DNA from: Aliikangiella coralliicola
GTDB taxonomy: Bacteria; Pseudomonadota; Gammaproteobacteria; Enterobacterales; Kangiellaceae
Length of the DNA stretch: 64,000 bases
Assembly: GCF_007004725.1 (NCBI RefSeq)
Contig: NZ_ML660162.1
Coordinates: 186,001-250,000 of the forward strand
Direction: 5' to 3'
Shown: piece after piece, positions 25,766 through 32,269 of the stretch
Layout of the letters: every line of letters begins with the position of its first letter
Position numbering within the stretch: position 1 is the stretch's first letter
Notes under the pieces: generated by a model
What the model saw: only the letters and a program-made list of their open reading frames with translations
What the model was told of the DNA's origin: nothing
Databases searched by the model: none
Position numbers and translations under genes: made by a program

Positions 25766-25822
25766 TATTAGCGCCGCAAGCAGAATTGCGTTTTTTGTAT
25801 ATTCAATCTTGACTGGTTATAT
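25766..25822 (-). repeat. attC site
   Basis: GTATTAG at 25765-25771 and GTTATAT at 25816-25822; inner GCCGCAAGCAGAATTGCG. Confidence 0.75.
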
Positions 25823-26242
25823 TTTTTTAATTTTATCTTTTATTTCGGCTAAAGCCGTTCTCAAATGAAACCGCATCTTTGTCTTATCGATGAAAAATGA
25901 ATAAGCTTCAGAGTTATGTTCGTTTAGGAAAACTAAGTAGGGAATATCCTTGCCAGGCTCAACGTCAATGTCATCGCCCCACTCGTACTCTAACTCTGAA
26001 ATATCAATAACCACACCACGAATCCAATACTCAGGATGATCTAATATTTCACCTACTCTCCAGCTTATAAATTTTGCATCAGCAGCACCATCAGAACCAT
26101 AGCCATATTTACCAGATATTTTGATAAGAGCACCAACACTATTTTTTTCTTTCCAAAGTTGGAAGGTCACTTTTATTTCACTTATATCCACGCTTCCTTC
26201 AGAAAGCTTACTTAAGTCAAAATCTTTTCTGATTGGATGCAT
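25817..26242 (-). CDS. Unknown protein (cassette)
   Basis: 141 residues, soluble. The centre (W-I-R-G-V-V-I-D-I-S-E-L-E-Y-E-W-G-D-D) and the start suggest an alternating beta/alpha fold, possibly a small binding or immunity protein. No cysteines, no signal. ATG 26242. I do not recognise the family. Confidence 0.55.
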   Translation of the reverse strand: MHPIRKDFDLSKLSEGSVDISEIKVTFQLWKEKNSVGALIKISGKYGYGSDGAADAKFISWRVGEILDHPEYWIRGVVIDISELEYEWGDDIDVEPGKDIPYLVFLNEHNSEAYSFFIDKTKMRFHLRTALAEIKDKIKKI

Positions 26243-26253
26243 AATGTCTTAAA

Positions 26254-26316
26254 TATAATGCTCGGTTGTGCGGCAGAGAAGGAGTTTGATATCGCGACTC
26301 CAACCGCTTGTTATGA
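26254..26316 (-). repeat. attC site
   Basis: TATAATG at 26254-26260 and GTTATGA at 26310-26316; inner GGTTGTGCGG and CCAACCGC arms. Confidence 0.78.
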
Positions 26317-26733
26317 TTTTGCTGCACGATTAAGTTCTATAATAAACATTTCGACTTTAGATATATAATGTTGCAATTCATCCTCTGGCAGTGACTTTAA
26401 CTCTTTAAGTAATCTCAGAATATATTCACCGTCAAACTTCTTATTTTCTGATCGGAAATATCCTTCTACAGCTGAATAAACAACGGGAATCACTTCTTTA
26501 CCTTTGTTAATAACTGATGGGTTTCGAATATTGGGTTGCCCTTGACGAACTAAGTCGATCCATTTTTCAACTAATTCGCCCAAGCCTCTTCTTTTAAATG
26601 CTTCTATTTGACCCGGTTTGAAACCATTATTAATTTTCATGTAGCAAGGCACGCACAAGCCTTTACATCTAATTTTCGTTGTCTCTAAGATGCATGCATT
26701 ACAAGAATCGCAGTTGGTTCTGTCTTGAGTCAT
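26311..26733 (-). CDS. Protein with N-terminal zinc-ribbon-like cysteines (cassette)
   Basis: 140 residues. C-D-S-C...C...C-K-G-L-C-V-P-C-Y within the first 31 residues is a likely metal-binding knuckle, followed by a basic helical segment and a C-terminal helix rich in Glu/Lys. Possibly nucleic-acid binding (inference). No strong ribosome site before ATG 26733. Confidence 0.55.
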   Translation of the reverse strand: MTQDRTNCDSCNACILETTKIRCKGLCVPCYMKINNGFKPGQIEAFKRRGLGELVEKWIDLVRQGQPNIRNPSVINKGKEVIPVVYSAVEGYFRSENKKFDGEYILRLLKELKSLPEDELQHYISKVEMFIIELNRAAKS

Positions 26734-26746
26734 AGGAAGTTTCTAA

Positions 26747-26810
26747 TCATAACGCTTATTTAAATTGTGAGGCGTATTTTGCACCAAATCCGCTTCTAAT
26801 CTTGTTATAG
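26747..26810 (-). repeat. attC site
   Basis: TCATAAC at 26747-26753 and GTTATAG at 26804-26810; closely related in its inner arms to 36336, 39825 and 40732 although the cassettes differ. Confidence 0.85.
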
Positions 26811-26996
26811 CTCTATAGTTTCAATCTCAATTTGCCAAGTCGAACCATCAAATTTTTCCTTGAAATCACTCACATCGAAATACTCTAAAGATTCTATAGT
26901 CCAATTTCCAGTTTTAGTAATTTCTTCTTTTAATTCAGAGAGTGCCGCTTCTCTTGCTTTGACGTCTGCATCTCTCAAAGATTTCAACTCCTCCAA
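26805..26996 (-). pseudogene. Small acidic cassette protein, start uncertain
   Basis: The frame encodes 63 residues from TTG 26996 but stays open, with protein-like sequence (S-I-V-H-P-E-P-E-F-R-I-I-L-K-P-S-G-I-Q-P-S), back to about 27087. An ATG near 27090 is one base out of frame with it. Either the gene starts on a non-standard codon or a single-base insertion after the original ATG has disabled it. The C-terminus is intact and touches an attC. Confidence 0.45.
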
Positions 26997-27103
26997 TGAT
27001 GGCTGAATTCCAGATGGCTTTAATATAATTCTAAACTCCGGTTCAGGGTGAACAATTGACGCTGATACTTTCCTAAATCTTACTCATTATTGCTATGACG
27101 CCT

Positions 27104-27192
27104 TGCTAACAGGCTAAGTATGGTTGGCTAGAATAAGCGACGAAGGAGCAAAAGCCAATGATATTTTGTCCTTGTTAAATAGCTTGTTAGGC
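27104..27192 (-). repeat. attC site (89 bp)
   Basis: TTGCTAAC at 27103-27110 and GTTAGGC at 27186-27192; longer inner region with AGGCTAAG/GGTTGGCTAG. Confidence 0.75.
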
Positions 27193-27206
27193 ATACCTAA
27201 ACTAGA

Positions 27207-27773
27207 TTACGGGTAACTAACATACTTTCTAAGTAATTTGGGACATAAGAATTTATTATATTCGTTATTAAGTAAGCCTTTTGGTTGAATTGAAGGATAA
27301 ATCATTGCGTGGTCTGCGAAATATGCTGCTTGTTTCAATAATTTCTGAGTAGAAATTACTCCTATATCTTTATTTCGAAGTTCGTTTACGAGATCTAACG
27401 AATCACGTTCTACATCTTTGACCCAAGTATTAATTTTTTCTAGTTCAGGAGGATCTTCAAAACAATACGCAGCACCTTCAACATGCCAACTATACTCACT
27501 TACACGGTCCCATTGAATCTTGCCCTCTACAAATTTTTCAGCGAGCTCTATTCCTTTCCGACTTTCCTCTTGAGTTAATAATGGCCATATTTTTCGACAC
27601 GACGATAGATAAAACTTATAGAGAGGCATTTCAACGCTTAAATAAGCCATCCAATCTTCAGTATTTGGGTATATCTCAAATTTTTTGGCAGTAGAAACAT
27701 AAGGCTCTTGTGTCCAAAGATATTCAATCATCAGTGGAGCACTTTTACATTGGAACCATTCGTCTTTAGTCAT
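27207..27773 (-). CDS. Unknown protein (cassette)
   Basis: 188 residues from ATG 27773. The same frame stays open to 27998 but that part crosses an attC and another small gene, so it is excluded. Helical, soluble, rich in Trp and Lys (E-W-F-Q-C-K, E-D-W-M-A-Y), with W-H-V-E-G-A-A-Y-C-F in the middle. No family recognised. Confidence 0.65.
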   Translation of the reverse strand: MTKDEWFQCKSAPLMIEYLWTQEPYVSTAKKFEIYPNTEDWMAYLSVEMPLYKFYLSSCRKIWPLLTQEESRKGIELAEKFVEGKIQWDRVSEYSWHVEGAAYCFEDPPELEKINTWVKDVERDSLDLVNELRNKDIGVISTQKLLKQAAYFADHAMIYPSIQPKGLLNNEYNKFLCPKLLRKYVSYP

Positions 27774-27787
27774 AAGTTTGATGTATA

Positions 27788-27840
27788 TTCCTAACGCTTC
27801 GCTAAGAAGCGCTGTTGTTATCGGCGTCTTTCTTCGGCGC
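27788..27840 (-). repeat. attC site
   Basis: TTCCTAAC at 27788-27795 and GTTATCG at 27817-27823, with GCTTCGCTAAGAAGC forming the inner hairpin; a second hairpin GGCG/CGCC runs to the stop codon of the next gene. Confidence 0.7.
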
Positions 27841-27966
27841 CTAATTTGAGTTTTCTTGTATAAAATCGACAATATACTTTGCTTCATTCTCAGATTCGTC
27901 GATAGACGCGCCATAACTCGACAAGTGCATTTCATTATCAGGAAATTCATCAAATAACTCCAACAT
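27841..27966 (-). CDS. 41-residue acidic cassette protein
   Basis: ATG 27966 to TAG 27841 encodes an acidic peptide (M-L-E-L-F-D-E-F-P-D-N-E-M-H-L...), filling the space between the attC at 27788 and the TAGACACTC palindrome at 27973. No signal or membrane segment and no recognised family. Its fit between two recombination-type sites argues it is a real minimal cassette gene or the remnant of one. Confidence 0.5.
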   Translation of the reverse strand: MLELFDEFPDNEMHLSSYGASIDESENEAKYIVDFIQENSN

Positions 27967-27972
27967 CTTAAG

Positions 27973-28039
27973 TAGACACTCTGCCAATTGAAAGCCAACG
28001 ATTTAATTTGTGAGAGAATGAATATAGGTTGAGTGTCTA
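27973..28039 (-). repeat. Divergent attC-like site with TAGACACTC arms
   Basis: TAGACACTC at 27973-27981 and GAGTGTCTA at 28031-28039 bound a 67-bp element of attC length, but without canonical R boxes at the ends. The partner is 32181-32245; the internal sequence TTGAAAGC-AAC and GTGAGAGAAT is shared. Confidence 0.7.
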
Positions 28040-28075
28040 TTTATCAGTTTTTCTAGCTATCAGTTTTATAATTTA

Positions 28076-28471
28076 TTAAATCTTTTCTACCAGTTGAATA
28101 TTATTACCACATGTATCGTAAAACACTGCTACTTTTACAGTTCCCATTTCCATTGGCTCCATACTGAATTCGACTCCAAGTTTAGAAAGTCGATCATACT
28201 CGATTTGAACGTCTTCAACATCAAATTGAGTATACGGTATTCCGGCCTCTAATAGTGCCTCTTGATAAACTTTAGATGGTTCAAAATGCAAAGGAGCTGG
28301 TTCCAACAAGATTTCAGGACCGTCTTGTGCTTCCTTTGAAACAAGAGTCAACCATCGATTACCTCCTTCCAAAGGCAAATCAAGTTTTTTAATAAATCCC
28401 AACTTTTCGGTATAGAACTTTAAAGCTTTCTCCTGATCTCTAACAGGTATGCTGATTATTGATATTTTCAT
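28076..28471 (-). CDS. VOC/glyoxalase-fold protein (cassette)
   Basis: 131 residues: I-S-I-P-V-R-D-Q-E-K-A-L-K-F-Y-T-E-K-L-G-F at the N-terminus and V-A-V-F-Y-D-T-C-G-N-N-I-Q-L-V-E-K at the C-terminus, the two modules of a VOC fold. The terminal Glu is where metal-binding members place a ligand. It lies 29-36 bases downstream of an AraC-type regulator in the same cassette, implying co-transcription and possibly inducible detoxification. Confidence 0.85.
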   Translation of the reverse strand: MKISIISIPVRDQEKALKFYTEKLGFIKKLDLPLEGGNRWLTLVSKEAQDGPEILLEPAPLHFEPSKVYQEALLEAGIPYTQFDVEDVQIEYDRLSKLGVEFSMEPMEMGTVKVAVFYDTCGNNIQLVEKI

Positions 28472-28500
28472 TCATTTCGCCTTTAAGATTAAAAAATTCA

Positions 28501-28908
28501 TCATATATGATTAGAATTTAGTTTACTTCTCGAAAGTTGCTCTTTTTGATACTGCTTAGGTGATATTCCTATTTTCTCTTTGAATAATACGCTAAACGAT
28601 CCCAAACTTTTAAAGCCAACAGCAAAGCATGTTTGAGTCACGGAAGTTCCAGCTCTTAAAAACTCCTTCGATTTCTCAATTCTCTTATCAATTAAATATT
28701 GCTTGGGCGTAAGACCAAAATATCTCTTGAATAATCGTAGTAAATAGTACTTAGAAATAAACCGATGAAATGAAAGCATGTCCAAATTTAAATCAGAATC
28801 ATAATTTGCATCGATTAATTTCTTAATTCCAATTACTAAGTCAAGTTGCTGCTGATTAGAATAAACCTGTTTTCTAATTCTACGCAGCTCCGTTTCATAA
28901 AATGTCAT
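28501..28908 (-). CDS. AraC-type DNA-binding protein, HTH only (cassette)
   Basis: About 135 residues from ATG 28908; a TTG at 28926 is an alternative. The AraC/XylS double helix-turn-helix is plain: F-I-S-K-Y-Y-L-L-R-L-F-K-R-Y-F-G-L-T-P-K-Q-Y, then A-V-G-F-K-S-L-G-S-F-S-V-L-F-K-E-K-I-G-I-S-P. There is no separate ligand domain, only about 35 helical residues ahead of the HTH. First gene of a two-gene cassette with the VOC protein at 28076, which it probably controls. Confidence 0.85.
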   Translation of the reverse strand: MTFYETELRRIRKQVYSNQQQLDLVIGIKKLIDANYDSDLNLDMLSFHRFISKYYLLRLFKRYFGLTPKQYLIDKRIEKSKEFLRAGTSVTQTCFAVGFKSLGSFSVLFKEKIGISPKQYQKEQLSRSKLNSNHI

Positions 28909-28926
28909 AGTTTCACTTAGTTTCAA

Positions 28927-29233
28927 TAGGTTATTCGCTCTAACTAATTTTTTATCATTATCAATTCTTCTTCGCTAAGCTTGAATTCGAACTATTTTTC
29001 TATCGCCTTGATTTTCATTCTAACCCTATTTACTCAAGTCGATTAAACCTTATTATATCTCGCATAAAAGAGATGTGCATTGCGAGAGTCTCTCATCTTT
29101 GCGGGGAGACTGTCCTTTAGTTTTAGACTCAATTAAATAAAATTATTCCCCTGAAAAACGGAAAAGGCAAAACGCTGCAACGCTTTGCCTTTTGAGATGC
29201 CATCGAATTTTTACTGGCAAGAGGAAAAATACG
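28927..29233. other. Gap ahead of the reverse-oriented peptide block
   Basis: No gene. Contains a junction-motif-like GGAGACTGTCCTTTAGTTTT at 29104-29123 and the first CTGCAA hairpin (29162-29193). This is the presumed promoter region of the plus-strand peptides, although I see no convincing -35/-10 pair. Confidence 0.5.
29162..29193 (+). repeat. Hairpin with CTGCAA loop, terminator-like
   Basis: AAAAGGCAAA/TTTGCCTTTT perfect 10-bp stem around ACG-CTGCAA-CGC. A short T run follows the stem, so it could end transcription in either direction or act as an RNA element. Confidence 0.65.
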
Positions 29234-29368
29234 ATGTATACACCAAGACTAGTCAAACATGGGCTTATAAGCAAATACGAGCAGTCTAGTTTTAGCAACA
29301 AACGGAGCCCAGTTCAGCACATTTTTATGAACAAGACTACGCTTAGGTTAGGTGCAAGAGGAAAATAA
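29234..29368 (+). CDS. 44-residue basic peptide (plus strand)
   Basis: ATG 29234 follows AAGAGGA at eight bases; TAA 29366. The peptide is basic (starts M-Y-T-P-R-L-V-K-H-G, ends L-R-L-G-A-R-G-K) and has no membrane segment. It runs against the cassette direction and is followed by a hairpin and then the hydrophobic peptide at 29464. The strong ribosome site is the main argument that it is real. Function unknown. Confidence 0.45.
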   Translation: MYTPRLVKHGLISKYEQSSFSNKRSPVQHIFMNKTTLRLGARGK

Positions 29369-29371
29369 ACC

Positions 29372-29440
29372 GAGCTGTCGAAGTTGCTTTGAACCGAAAA
29401 AACGCTGCAACGTTCTTTTGGGTATGCTTCTAGACAGCTC
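29372..29440 (+). repeat. Nested hairpin between the two peptides, CTGCAA loop
   Basis: Outer arms GAGCTGTC/GACAGCTC; inner CCGAAAAAAACG-type arm pairs with CGTTCTTTTGG around the loop CTGCAA. It ends 24 bases before the next ATG, so it would sit in the untranslated leader of the 29464 peptide. Confidence 0.7.
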
Positions 29441-29463
29441 CTAACACGATGAGGATATAACTT

Positions 29464-29586
29464 ATGGAATCCGCTATCAACGCTTTGAATACCTTGGTAA
29501 CGACCTGTGCACAACACCCGGTCGGTGCAGCCCTCGCAATAGGGCTTCTGGCCGCCAGTGCTTATCTTTGTTATTTATTGCTTTAA
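29464..29586 (+). CDS. 40-residue hydrophobic peptide (plus strand)
   Basis: ATG 29464 with GAGGA eight bases upstream; TAA 29584. About 18 N-terminal polar residues (M-E-S-A-I-N-A-L-N...) are followed by one transmembrane-type stretch (G-A-A-L-A-I-G-L-L-A-A-S-A-Y-L) ending L-C-Y-L-L-L. Such short single-span peptides include type I toxins and small membrane regulators; the structured leader fits translational control. No homologue recognised. Confidence 0.5.
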   Translation: MESAINALNTLVTTCAQHPVGAALAIGLLAASAYLCYLLL

Positions 29587-30159
29587 TTGAAGTCGAACAG
29601 GTATCCTTTTTATGGCTGTGAAAGCCTGTATCACTTTCACATTGGTGAAGAGTGACAGGCTAGCCCAGTATTTCTAGGAAACCAAACAGATTTTATATCC
29701 ATTGGGACCCGTTCGCAGAGGTAAATCAGCTGAGGCAGAAGTTTTCTGTCTGACCAAGTGATGAAGAAACTTAGATAGGGGCTAAGCAGGTAATATCAAA
29801 ATGTATCTGAGTGTCTTCATGTATTTAACGCTAGAGTGATTTGGGAACATCTTAAGTGAACACAACATCTTAAGTGGACACTCAGCCAATTAAAATTTTA
29901 ACAAATTGTCTGCTTATCAGTTTTTGATGTTTTTGTTCACTGCCTTGATTTTTTTCAACTAAATAAGCTAACCCGTTTAGTTTTCAAATTGATTATACAA
30001 ACCACTGAGTCCTGCACTATTAACAATCTTTTTGAATGTGAATACGCTAATATAAGTTCAGGGGCTTCAATTTCCCTTTGAGAGTGTGGGTTTTGTTAGT
30101 TAAAAACTCCCCTCCCAATATACTAATGCTTACCTCGTCCAGGAACAGGTTTATTTCTT
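29587..30159. other. Gap with junction motif
   Basis: Besides the hairpin above, it holds TAAGTGGACACTCAGCC at 29874-29890 and the junction motif TTTTAACAAATTGTCTGCTT at 29896-29915. No further gene is seen. Confidence 0.55.
29623..29661 (+). terminator. Strong hairpin after the peptide block
   Basis: AGCCTGT-A-TCACT-TTCAC pairs with GTGAA-G-AGTGA-ACAGGCT around a short loop, about 17 pairs. No U tract follows, so it may end or stabilise the transcript rather than act as a classic terminator. Confidence 0.5.
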
Positions 30160-30618
30160 ATGAGTGAATCTAAAAATGCCAGTGAGTCTGATACCCCCGC
30201 GCTTTATGACAAGGTGCATCAACTGGCGTTAGAGATGATTAAATCTTCGGAAACTAACGATTTGCAAGCGATGTGGCTGGCATATAATAGTTTAAATCAA
30301 CTCTGCAAAGATAATGAATACTCTGGCGTAGACCATCCTTTTCAGTGGGAGATTTTGGCCGACTTTACTAATGATCCTAAAACGGCCATTCGACTCTACC
30401 ACAACGCCCTTAAATTGGCGCTTAAAGCTGACTTTCGCGAGTACGTTGCTTCTATTCTTATCTCCCTGGCTGAAAATTATCTCGAGCTCGGAGAGCGAGT
30501 ACTTGCCTGGAAAGAGGCGCTGGCAGCAGATCAAGTGGCACGCGAAACAAAAAATCTTCGATTGAGGACGGAAATTAGTGAGTTTCTACTAGAGATGAGC
30601 GCCAGCTCGAAGGATTAA
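30160..30618 (+). CDS. Helical-repeat (TPR-like) protein on plus strand (cassette)
   Basis: 152 residues, almost all alpha-helical. Paired helices such as D-P-K-T-A-I-R-L-Y-H-N-A-L-K-L-A-L-K-A and A-S-I-L-I-S-L-A-E-N-Y-L-E-L-G-E have the small/large spacing of tetratricopeptide repeats, about three units. ATG 30160 follows AACAGG at ten bases. Opposite to the array, so it needs its own promoter, as toxin-antitoxin and similar self-sufficient cassettes do. Role unknown. Confidence 0.65.
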   Translation: MSESKNASESDTPALYDKVHQLALEMIKSSETNDLQAMWLAYNSLNQLCKDNEYSGVDHPFQWEILADFTNDPKTAIRLYHNALKLALKADFREYVASILISLAENYLELGERVLAWKEALAADQVARETKNLRLRTEISEFLLEMSASSKD

Positions 30619-30655
30619 GTTTTGGTCCGATTGTATGAGCCAGGGCACCTTGATT

Positions 30656-30713
30656 GATTTTGACAAAATAGAGCTGACCGTTTTTTTCATAATGTAATTG
30701 GGTCAAGTGATCT
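30656..30713 (+). repeat. 59-bp dispersed repeat, copy 2
   Basis: Begins GATTTTGACAAAATAGAGCT and ends GGTCAAGTGATCT; matches 17491-17549 with a few changes. Here it lies 38 bases after the TPR-like gene. Confidence 0.8.
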
Positions 30714-30771
30714 ACCTCGCTCTGAAAAGTTTACGTTCCAGGCGTTAATCAATTCATTGAGCGTATCTCCG

Positions 30772-31167
30772 TTACTTGAAAGTTTGCGTCTTTAGCAGCT
30801 CGCCCGCCTCATCGTAAACTTTCCAAGTGCCCTTCTTCTTTCCATGTTCAAAGCGACCTTCGTCCCAGAGTTGGCCATTGGGGTGGTATCGTTTCCATGC
30901 GCCGTGCTTCTGCTCTTCATCGTCGAAGCCACCCGTCCCCCGTGGTTCGCCAGTCTTGTAGAACCATTTCCACCGACCAACAATCTTTCCGTCCTTAAAG
31001 CTCCCAGAGGACTGCATCTGGCCATTATTGAGAAAGTATTTCCACTTTCCTGATTTCTTTCCGTTGTCGAATTCCCCCTGACAAGAAACAAGGCCGTTCT
31101 TGAAGAATAGCTTAAAGGGGCCATTCTTAGGATTGCCGTCTTCATCGATCCCTGGAATGTCTTTCAT
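30772..31167 (-). CDS. MORN-repeat protein, YwqK-like (cassette)
   Basis: 131 residues made of about five 22-23-residue MORN_2-type repeats with the pattern N-G-x-x-x-G-x-W-K (K-S-G-K-W-K-Y-F, I-V-G-R-W-K-W-F, K-H-G-A-W-K-R-Y, K-K-G-T-W-K-V-Y). Related proteins are annotated as toxin-antitoxin YwqK antitoxins and often serve as immunity or scaffold proteins. No toxin partner adjoins it. Confidence 0.8.
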   Translation of the reverse strand: MKDIPGIDEDGNPKNGPFKLFFKNGLVSCQGEFDNGKKSGKWKYFLNNGQMQSSGSFKDGKIVGRWKWFYKTGEPRGTGGFDDEEQKHGAWKRYHPNGQLWDEGRFEHGKKKGTWKVYDEAGELLKTQTFK

Positions 31168-31186
31168 TAAGTCGCGCTCCTGGTTG

Positions 31187-31262
31187 AATTAACTGTTAGA
31201 GTGGAGAGAAATTGCCACACAGTGAACTGAAATTTTATCAGATGGTTTGCTTATTAGTTTAT
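31187..31262 (-). repeat. attC-like junction with junction motif
   Basis: GAATTAACTGTTAGAG at 31185-31200 and ATCAGATGGTTTGCTTATTAG at 31237-31257. The R boxes are degenerate. Confidence 0.45.
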
Positions 31263-31269
31263 TCATAAT

Positions 31270-31599
31270 TTAAATACACCAGCAAGAAAAACAATCATCG
31301 CTAAGCTCGTTTAGAAGACTTTCTATTTTCTCGAAGTCTTCTTTGTTTGAAGTAATTTGGCCTGTTAACACCTTGTACAAGAGCTTAATATTGTGATTGG
31401 CTAGTTTACGCTTATCTTGCGGAAGAAGTTCGTCTGCTAGTAATCCTAACTCTCCCAACTTCAGACGATTCTTACTAAATAAATCATCTCGTTTTTCGCC
31501 TTCAAATTCAACAATACCAGCGAAGGAGTTCTGAAGCTCCTCAATTAAGCAGCAAGCATCCAATATCTTTCGTGCTCCTGGCTGGTCTAAATCTAGCAC
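31270..31599 (-). CDS. Unknown helical protein (cassette)
   Basis: 109 residues from GTG 31599, preceded by AGGAGA at six bases. A longer TTG start (31626) would lie inside the attC and is rejected. Mostly helical and charged, ending in an unusual C-F-S-C-W-C-I, so three cysteines cluster at the C-terminus; D-A-C-C is another pair near the start. Metal or lipid modification is possible but unproven. Confidence 0.55.
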   Translation of the reverse strand: MLDLDQPGARKILDACCLIEELQNSFAGIVEFEGEKRDDLFSKNRLKLGELGLLADELLPQDKRKLANHNIKLLYKVLTGQITSNKEDFEKIESLLNELSDDCFSCWCI

Positions 31600-31613
31600 T
31601 CGATCTCTCCTAA

Positions 31614-31646
31614 ACGTAACGCTCAACTCAAAAATTCAGGTTATAC
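31614..31646 (-). repeat. attC site (minimal)
   Basis: ACGTAAC at 31614-31620 and GTTATAC at 31640-31646, only 33 bases; one of the shortest sites in the array. Confidence 0.6.
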
Positions 31647-31659
31647 GACTTTAATTGAA

Positions 31660-31941
31660 TCATTCGGTAAAAATATGAATTAACAAAGCGAGGATTCCCA
31701 TAAGAAGTAAAAGTGAAATACCGTACTTATGCGTTTCCTTTCGGTGATAATTGCCTTGGTCATTAAGTTGAGAACTCGAAAACAGAGAAAATAAACTCCA
31801 TTTGTTCTTATCATGCATGTTCTTATACATTCCAATCATATTATCTGCAGTCTTAAAACCAATATAAAAAACAAACAAGACAAATGGCATTCCTATCGCA
31901 ACTCTTACTTCTCCGCTAAGAGACGCTAACCACTCAAGCAC
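31660..31941 (-). CDS. Small two-helix membrane protein (cassette)
   Basis: 93 residues: transmembrane segments at about 12-30 and 73-92 with a polar 40-residue loop containing several His and Lys. No recognised family. Confidence 0.6.
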   Translation of the reverse strand: MLEWLASLSGEVRVAIGMPFVLFVFYIGFKTADNMIGMYKNMHDKNKWSLFSLFSSSQLNDQGNYHRKETHKYGISLLLLMGILALLIHIFTE

Positions 31942-31961
31942 TTCTCACTCTCCTATTGTTC

Positions 31962-32026
31962 GTGTAACGCTCAATTCAAAAGTTCACGCGTAATTTAACC
32001 TCAAATATTGCAACGTATGGTTATAT
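31962..32026 (-). repeat. attC site
   Basis: GTGTAAC at 31962-31968 and GTTATAT at 32020-32026; inner TTCACGCGTAATTTAACC. Confidence 0.8.
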
Positions 32027-32028
32027 TT

Positions 32029-32174
32029 TTACTCGTATTCAGATTCGTAAACATCCCACTCTGCTAGTTCGTCATCCCTGCGAGCTTGCCAACCGACTTT
32101 CAACTCAGCAAAATCACTAATAAACGGAAACTCCGAGTAGAGGCAGCCCAGTTTCCCATCTTCTCAAGAAACAC
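32029..32174 (-). pseudogene. Small frameshifted cassette gene
   Basis: Forty-four codons of protein-like acidic sequence (C-L-Y-S-E-F-P-F-I-S-D-F...V-Y-E-S-E-Y-E) end at TAA 32029. A GTG at 32174 begins V-F-L-E in the register reached by removing one GA from a GAGA run near 32165. So a two-base slip seems to have broken a roughly 48-residue gene. It sits between a canonical attC and the divergent site at 32181. Confidence 0.4.
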
Positions 32175-32180
32175 CTTATG

Positions 32181-32245
32181 TAGACACTCTGTCGATTGAA
32201 AGCTAACACTTTAATTCGTGAGAGAATAAATAGGTAGAGTGTCTA
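32181..32245 (-). repeat. Divergent attC-like site with TAGACACTC arms
   Basis: TAGACACTC at 32181-32189 and GAGTGTCTA at 32237-32245; 65 bases, matching 27973-28039 throughout its interior. Confidence 0.7.
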
Positions 32246-32269
32246 GCTACTATCGATTATTTTTTCATT

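Noticed and set aside
27774-27998. N-terminal extension of the gene at 27207
   Set aside because: It would cross an attC and overlap another small gene; ATG 27773 fits better.
29162-29661. Retron or group II intron
   Set aside because: Nested hairpins recall such RNAs, but no reverse transcriptase or domain V-like sequence is present.
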